8,439 nt of DNA from Pseudomonadota bacterium (GTDB taxonomy: Bacteria; Pseudomonadota; Gammaproteobacteria; Steroidobacterales; Steroidobacteraceae): positions 1 to 8,439 of the forward strand of contig JAKBCG010000094.1 of assembly GCA_021808035.1 (NCBI GenBank), read 5' to 3'. Of the stretch, positions 4,392 through 8,439 are shown in pieces (position 1 is the first letter of the stretch; every line of letters starts with the position of its first letter). Under the pieces are notes generated by a model. The model saw only the letters and a program-made list of their open reading frames with translations, did not search any database and had not been told where the DNA came from. The position numbers were made by a program, and so were the translations under genes.

Positions 4392-6767
4392 ATGGAAGTC
4401 CCGGTACCGCGTGGCCGCGCGCCCGCGAATCCGCACCCAACGCCGGTCTGGGCCTGCGCCCGCAAGGATCTCGTGGGTACCGCCATCGGCAGCAGCCGGA
4501 TCTGGTTCACGCTCGCGCAGGGCATTCTCAGCGAGGTCTACTATCCACGCATCGACATTCCGCAGATCCGCGACCTGGGTTTCCTCATCGCCGACGGCGC
4601 CGGATTCTGGTGCGAGCTGCGCCGCCATCCGCACTATCGAGTCGAATGGGCGGAGGACGATATTCCCGCCGCGACGATCGTCCATACGCATCCGCGGTTT
4701 CGATTCACCCTGCGGGTGTGCACCGACCCCAGCCGCGACGTGCTGCTCGTCGACTACGATCTGGAGGGTGACGAGTCCTTGTCCCCGTACCTGCTGCTGG
4801 CCTCGCGCCTCGGCGGCGACGCGACCCGCAACCAGGCCTGGGCCGAGGACTGGCGCGGCCACCCGGTGCTGTGGGCGGAGCAGGGGCCGTTCGGACTCGC
4901 CGTGCTCGAACGCAATCGACAAGGCGCAATACACACCGGGCAACGTTCCGTCGGCGAAGTCGGCGCAAGCGACCTGTGGCAGGACTTCTCCCGCAATGGC
5001 CGGATGTCCTGGTCGTATGCCGCGGCCGGACCTGGCGAAACCGCGCTCGGGGCCGCGTTGGCACGTGCTGGTTGCATCGCGGTCGGGTTTTCGACGAGCA
5101 AGGAGGCCGCCGCGACACTCGCGCTTTCCAGCCTGCTGGAAGGCTTCGACGCCGCCTGGGATGGGTACCTGGATGGATGGCGCGCGTGGCGCACGGCGCA
5201 GCACTGGCGTACGAGAGTCTCTTCCCGACTCGATGCCGACCAGATCCGGCTGCTCGCCCGATCGGCGGCGGTGCTGAAGGTTCATGGCGATCGCACCTAC
5301 CGGGGAGCAATGGTCGCGAGCCTCGCCGTGCCGTGGGGCGAAGTCAGCACCAGCCGCGGCGGTTATCACCTGGTCTGGGCGCGTGATCTCGTCGAATCCG
5401 CCGGCGCATTGATCGCGCTCGATGCGCTCGAGGAGGCGCGCGAGGTTCTCGCCTATCTCGCAGCGACCCAGCAGGCCGACGGCCATTGGCTGCAGAACCA
5501 GTGGCTCGGAGGCCGCCCCTTTTGGCAGGGTGTGCAACTCGACGAAACCGCGTTCCCGGTCCTGCTCGCCGCGGCCCTGGAGGAGCGCCATGCGCTCGGC
5601 GACATTCCGGTGCGCGACATGATTCTGCGCGCGCTGCGCTTCCTGGTGCGCGAAGGGCCGGTCACCGGCCAGGATCGCTGGGAGGAGAACGCGGGCATCA
5701 ACACGTTCACGCTCGCGGTCGCGATCAGCGCGTTCGTCGAAGGGGCTTCGTTTCTCGACGAGCGCTCGGCCGCGGTCGCGCTGATGGTCGCGGACGACTG
5801 GAATGCGAACGTGGAGTCCTGGTGCTGGGCCGAGGGCACGGCGCTCGCGCAGCGCCTGGGCGTGCCGGGCTATTACATGCGGAGCGCGCCTGCCGACGTG
5901 CTCGTTCATGAGGACGGTGCGAAACATGAAAATCTGAGGATCAAGAACCGTCGCGCCGATTTCGGGCTTGCCGCCGACGAGCAGATCGCGACCGATTTCC
6001 TCCAACTCGTCCGCTACGGCCTGCGCACGGCGTCGGATCCGCACATCGTTGCGAGCGTGCGCGCTATGGACCGTCTGCTCAGCACGAAGACGCCACGCGG
6101 CCCGGTCTGGCATCGTTACAACGACGACGGGTACGGTGAACATCCGGATGGCCGGCCGTTCGATGGTTCCGGACGAGGGCGGGGTTGGCCGCTCCTGACC
6201 GGCGAGCGCGGTCACTACGGCTTGCTCGCCGGCGAAGACCCGCAGGTCCATTTGTCGGCCATGGCGGCGATGACCGGCCGCGGCGGACTGTTGCCGGAGC
6301 AGGTCTGGGATGCCGAGGCGATTCCCGAGTTCGGCCTGGAACCCGGGCGACCGAGCGGCTCGGCGATGCCGCTCGTGTGGGCGCATGCGGAGTACGTCAA
6401 GTTGTGCATGAGTCTCGGCCGAGGCCATCCGGTCGATGCGCCGACGCGGACCTGGCAGCGCTACGGTGCCAATCGCACCGAACCCGCCGATCGACTCTGG
6501 CGATTCCGCCATCCACGACGCCACCTGTACGCGGGCCAGGACCTGTGTGTTCTCACGGAGGTCCCGACGCTCGTCCGCTGGGGCGTCAACGGCTGGCACG
6601 ACCCGGAGGACACGGCGAGCGAAGACTGGGGCCTCAGCCACGTGGTGCGCCTGCCGACGCGCCGTCTGCGGCCTGGCGACAGCGTGCAGTTCACGTTCTA
6701 CTGGCCGCAGGCCGGTCGCTGGGAACAGCGCGACTTCTCGGTCGCGGTGATCGCCCCCCGCGCGTAG
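4392..6767 (+). CDS. GH15 family glucoamylase / glucodextranase-type glucosidase
   Basis: A protein of 791 residues with the bacterial glycoside hydrolase 15 plan. An N-terminal beta-sandwich comes first (about 15-270; GSSRIWFTLAQGILSEVYYP, DIPQIRDLGFLIADG). An (alpha/alpha)6 catalytic barrel follows (about 285-680). A C-terminal beta domain closes the protein (about 695-790; VNGWHDPEDT, FTFYWPQAGRWEQRDFSVAV). Substrate-site motifs include GGYHLVWARDL (W329, R331, D332) and GRGRGWPLLTGERG (594-607). The general acid lies in DRWEENAG (E431/E432) and the general base is E636 in PEQVWD, at positions very like those of characterised bacterial enzymes. Such enzymes release beta-D-glucose from the non-reducing ends of alpha-glucans by inversion. 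No signal peptide is visible, so a cytoplasmic role on stored or imported glucans is inferred. Alpha-1,4 versus alpha-1,6 preference cannot be read from sequence. It is complete and converges with the ABC permease gene 20 bp downstream. Confidence 0.92.
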   Translation: MEVPVPRGRAPANPHPTPVWACARKDLVGTAIGSSRIWFTLAQGILSEVYYPRIDIPQIRDLGFLIADGAGFWCELRRHPHYRVEWAEDDIPAATIVHTHPRFRFTLRVCTDPSRDVLLVDYDLEGDESLSPYLLLASRLGGDATRNQAWAEDWRGHPVLWAEQGPFGLAVLERNRQGAIHTGQRSVGEVGASDLWQDFSRNGRMSWSYAAAGPGETALGAALARAGCIAVGFSTSKEAAATLALSSLLEGFDAAWDGYLDGWRAWRTAQHWRTRVSSRLDADQIRLLARSAAVLKVHGDRTYRGAMVASLAVPWGEVSTSRGGYHLVWARDLVESAGALIALDALEEAREVLAYLAATQQADGHWLQNQWLGGRPFWQGVQLDETAFPVLLAAALEERHALGDIPVRDMILRALRFLVREGPVTGQDRWEENAGINTFTLAVAISAFVEGASFLDERSAAVALMVADDWNANVESWCWAEGTALAQRLGVPGYYMRSAPADVLVHEDGAKHENLRIKNRRADFGLAADEQIATDFLQLVRYGLRTASDPHIVASVRAMDRLLSTKTPRGPVWHRYNDDGYGEHPDGRPFDGSGRGRGWPLLTGERGHYGLLAGEDPQVHLSAMAAMTGRGGLLPEQVWDAEAIPEFGLEPGRPSGSAMPLVWAHAEYVKLCMSLGRGHPVDAPTRTWQRYGANRTEPADRLWRFRHPRRHLYAGQDLCVLTEVPTLVRWGVNGWHDPEDTASEDWGLSHVVRLPTRRLRPGDSVQFTFYWPQAGRWEQRDFSVAVIAPRA

Positions 6768-6788
6768 CCCGGCAAAGGGCATCGGGCT
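6766..6788. terminator. Small hairpin spanning both convergent stop codons
   Basis: AGCCCG (6766-6771) pairs exactly with CGGGCT (6783-6788) around an 11-nt loop. The left arm includes the last two bases of the GH15 TAG, and the right arm touches the permease TGA, in a 20-bp gap between convergent genes. It may act as a bidirectional terminator. It lacks T-runs and has a short stem. Confidence 0.3.
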
Positions 6789-7897
6789 CAGTACGAGCGT
6801 CGTCGAAACAGCCAGGCCGCCGCGACCAGGCTCACCGCCCCGATCACCGCCATCGGCCAAAGATGCGGCCACAGGGACTCGGTCGTCGCGCCCTCGAGGA
6901 ACACGCCGCGCACGATCGACAGGAAATGCCGCATCGGATTGACCTCGGTCAGTTCCTGGATGATCGTCGGCATGTTGGCGATCGGCGTCGCGAATCCCGA
7001 CAGAATGATCGACGGCACCATGAACAGGAACGCGCCGAGCAGCGCCTGTTGCTGGGTGACCGCGAGCGAGGAGATCATGAGCCCGATCCCGGTGACCGCC
7101 GCGACGAACAGCACGAGCCCGAGATACAGCGGCACCAGGCCGCCCCGCAAGGGCACCTTGAACCAGAACACCGTCGCCAGAATGACCACCGTCGCCTCCA
7201 GCACACCGATCAGCAAACCGGGGATACCCTTGCCGAGCAGGATCTCCCCCTGTCGCATCGGCGTGACCAGCAGCTGATCGAAGGTGCCGTTCTCGCGCTC
7301 GCGCGCAACCGACATCGCGACCACCAGCAGCGTCACCACCTGCGTGAGCACCGCGACGATGCCCGGCACGATGAACCAGTGCGAGTCGAGATTTTGATTG
7401 TAGACCGCGCGCAGGTCGAGCACGGCGGGCGGCCCGGTGCCGCCGGTGCGGCGCATCCAGTCGGTCTCGAAATCGGTGATGATCGTGCTCGCATAGCCGA
7501 GCTCGAGCAGGGCGGAATTCGAATTCCGGCCGTCCACCAGCAGCTGCACCGGTGCCGGCCGGTGCCGCAGCAGATCCCGCGAGAAGCGCCGGTCGATCGA
7601 CAGCACGAAGCTCGCCTTGCGGGAGTCGATCAACCCGCGAATGTCCTGAGGGTCGCGGACCTCGGCGACCTCGCGGAAGACCGGCGAGCCCGTGAACCTC
7701 GCGACCAGCGCGCGCGACGCGGCGCTCGGATCCGGATTGTAGACCGCGAGCGGCACGTGGTTGAGGTCGAAGGTCGCGGCGTAGCCGAAGACCGCGAGCT
7801 GTATCAGCGGCGGGCCGATCAGCACGACGCGGCTCTTCGTGTCCTTCAGGATCGCGAGCAGCTCCTTGACGATCAGCGCGAATACCGAGCGCCACAT
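6788..7897 (-). CDS. ABC-2 type export permease (YhhJ/YbhR-like)
   Basis: An inner-membrane subunit of 369 residues of an ABC-2 type exporter. It has one N-terminal helix (24-44, VVLIGPPLIQLAVFGYAATF), a large extracytoplasmic domain (about 45-175) and five helices near 176-197, 223-246, 255-277, 286-306 and 345-364. The signature before the second half is MSVARERENGTFDQLLVTP (195-213), the cytoplasmic coupling region of this permease class. The GF.TPI.NMP and NP.RHFL motifs (301-325) are also typical. Relatives such as E. coli YhhJ and YbhS/YbhR work with a HlyD-like periplasmic adaptor and one or two ATPases to export drugs or other compounds. The substrate here is unknown. The ATG at 7897 begins right before MWRSVFALIVKEL, the family's usual start, and lies 5 nt after the stop of the preceding permease. 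The Shine-Dalgarno is weak, so coupling is likely. Confidence 0.88.
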   Translation of the reverse strand: MWRSVFALIVKELLAILKDTKSRVVLIGPPLIQLAVFGYAATFDLNHVPLAVYNPDPSAASRALVARFTGSPVFREVAEVRDPQDIRGLIDSRKASFVLSIDRRFSRDLLRHRPAPVQLLVDGRNSNSALLELGYASTIITDFETDWMRRTGGTGPPAVLDLRAVYNQNLDSHWFIVPGIVAVLTQVVTLLVVAMSVARERENGTFDQLLVTPMRQGEILLGKGIPGLLIGVLEATVVILATVFWFKVPLRGGLVPLYLGLVLFVAAVTGIGLMISSLAVTQQQALLGAFLFMVPSIILSGFATPIANMPTIIQELTEVNPMRHFLSIVRGVFLEGATTESLWPHLWPMAVIGAVSLVAAAWLFRRRSY

Positions 7898-7902
7898 GGC
7901 CG

Positions 7903-8439
7903 TCAATCCAGCCGCTTGCGCGCATTGCGCTGCGCGATGCCGAGGAAGAACGCCGCCATCAGCGCGAGCGCGAGCGCATTCGGCAGCACCACGCTCCAGA
8001 CGTCGCCCGCGAGGAACAGACTCTGCAGGATCGCCACGAAATAACGCGCCGCGATCAGATGCGTGATGAGCCGGACCGCGAACGGCATGCTGCCGATGTC
8101 GAAGACGAAGCCGGACAGGATGAACGCCGGCAGGAAGGTGGCGATGATCGCGACCTGCCCGGCGACGAACTGGTTGCGCGCGACGGTCGATATGAGCAGG
8201 CCCATGCCGAGCGCCGCCAGCAGGAACAGCGCCGAAGCGCCGGTCAGCGCGGCGAACGATCCCACGAACGGCACCCGGAACAAGGTCACCGCGATCAGCA
8301 CGCTCGCGCCCATCCCGCCCATGCCGAGCACGAAGTAGGGCAGAAGCTTCGCGAGCAGGATCTCGCGCACGGTCGCGCGCGTGACCATCAGCGCCTCCTG
8401 CGTGCCGCGCTCCCACTCGCGGGCGATGACGAGCGCGGT
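7903..8439 (-). CDS. ABC-2 type export permease, C-terminal part (5' end outside window)
   Basis: The frame enters from the right edge as TALVIAREWERGTQEALMVT and runs 178 residues to a TGA at 7903-7905. AREWERGTQEALMVTRATVR is the same cytoplasmic coupling motif seen in the next gene (ARERENGTFDQLLVTP). Five hydrophobic helices follow, with GFVFDIGSMPFAVRLITHLI in the place of the second permease's GFATPIANMP...NPMRHFL. It is therefore the second half of a paralogous permease, and an internal ATG at 8388 is not the true start. The two permeases probably form a heterodimeric channel. The ATPase and HlyD-type adaptor genes expected for such a cluster would lie beyond the right edge. Confidence 0.88.
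   Translation of the reverse strand, partial: TALVIAREWERGTQEALMVTRATVREILLAKLLPYFVLGMGGMGASVLIAVTLFRVPFVGSFAALTGASALFLLAALGMGLLISTVARNQFVAGQVAIIATFLPAFILSGFVFDIGSMPFAVRLITHLIAARYFVAILQSLFLAGDVWSVVLPNALALALMAAFFLGIAQRNARKRLD

Noticed and set aside
7513..7528. Perfect 16-bp palindrome CGGAATTCGAATTCCG.
   Set aside because: It lies inside the permease coding sequence and encodes Arg-Asn-Ser-Asn-Ser on the minus strand. Most simply a coincidence of the repeated Asn-Ser codons.
4284..7925. A minus-strand open frame of over 1,200 codons.
   Set aside because: It is antisense to the whole GH15 gene and out of frame with the ABC permease. Composition is arginine/alanine-rich without any domain, as expected from GC-rich codon bias.
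6185..8044. A plus-strand open frame of about 619 codons opposite the ABC permeases.
   Set aside because: It covers the end of GH15 in another frame and the antisense of the permeases. Charged low-complexity product, no motif.

Overview
This window is high-GC bacterial DNA. GC-rich codon use, an ACR3/ArsC/ArsR arsenic operon, and GH15 and ABC-2 genes without signal or spacing oddities point to a proteobacterium, most likely a gammaproteobacterium. That placement is inference from family resemblance only. No RNA gene, CRISPR array, transposase or integrase was seen.

Layout from left to right. (1) Bases 1-272, minus strand: the broken start of a PAS-domain signalling protein, frameshifted and running off the left edge. 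(2) Bases 626-1168, plus strand: an intact membrane-bound di-iron fatty-acid-hydroxylase/sterol-desaturase family protein. (3) Bases about 1285-1464, plus strand: a remnant of a phospholipase-D/cardiolipin-synthase-like gene. It abuts, tail to tail, the 3' end of an ACR3 arsenite efflux gene, which therefore carries about 70 foreign residues at its C-terminus. (4) Bases 3471 down to 1255, minus strand: an arsenic operon in the order arsR, arsI remnant (37 codons), arsC, acr3. All junctions are overlapping or within 2 nt. It is driven by one AT-rich promoter whose -10 sits so close to the arsR ATG that the mRNA is predicted to be nearly leaderless. (5) Bases 3595-4108, plus strand: two more gene fragments, a PsiF-repeat-like C-terminus and an MFS-like piece, separated by a 10-bp perfect inverted repeat. 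(6) Bases 4392-6767, plus strand: an intact GH15 glucoamylase/glucodextranase-type enzyme without a signal peptide. (7) Bases 8439 down to 6788, minus strand: two tandem ABC-2 permeases of an export system, the first cut by the right edge. They converge on the GH15 gene.

How the genes work together: ArsR should repress the operon until As(III) binds, ArsC reduces arsenate to arsenite, and ACR3 exports it. The arsI remnant suggests the ancestral operon also handled methylated arsenicals and has lost that step while keeping translational coupling. The GH15 enzyme and the ABC exporter are separate units.

No clearly new system was found. The most unusual property is the density of partial genes: five remnants (PAS, PLD, ArsI, PsiF-like, MFS-like) in about 4.1 kb around the ars operon. 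Three of them look like internal deletions that kept both flanks, and no mobile element is visible to explain them.
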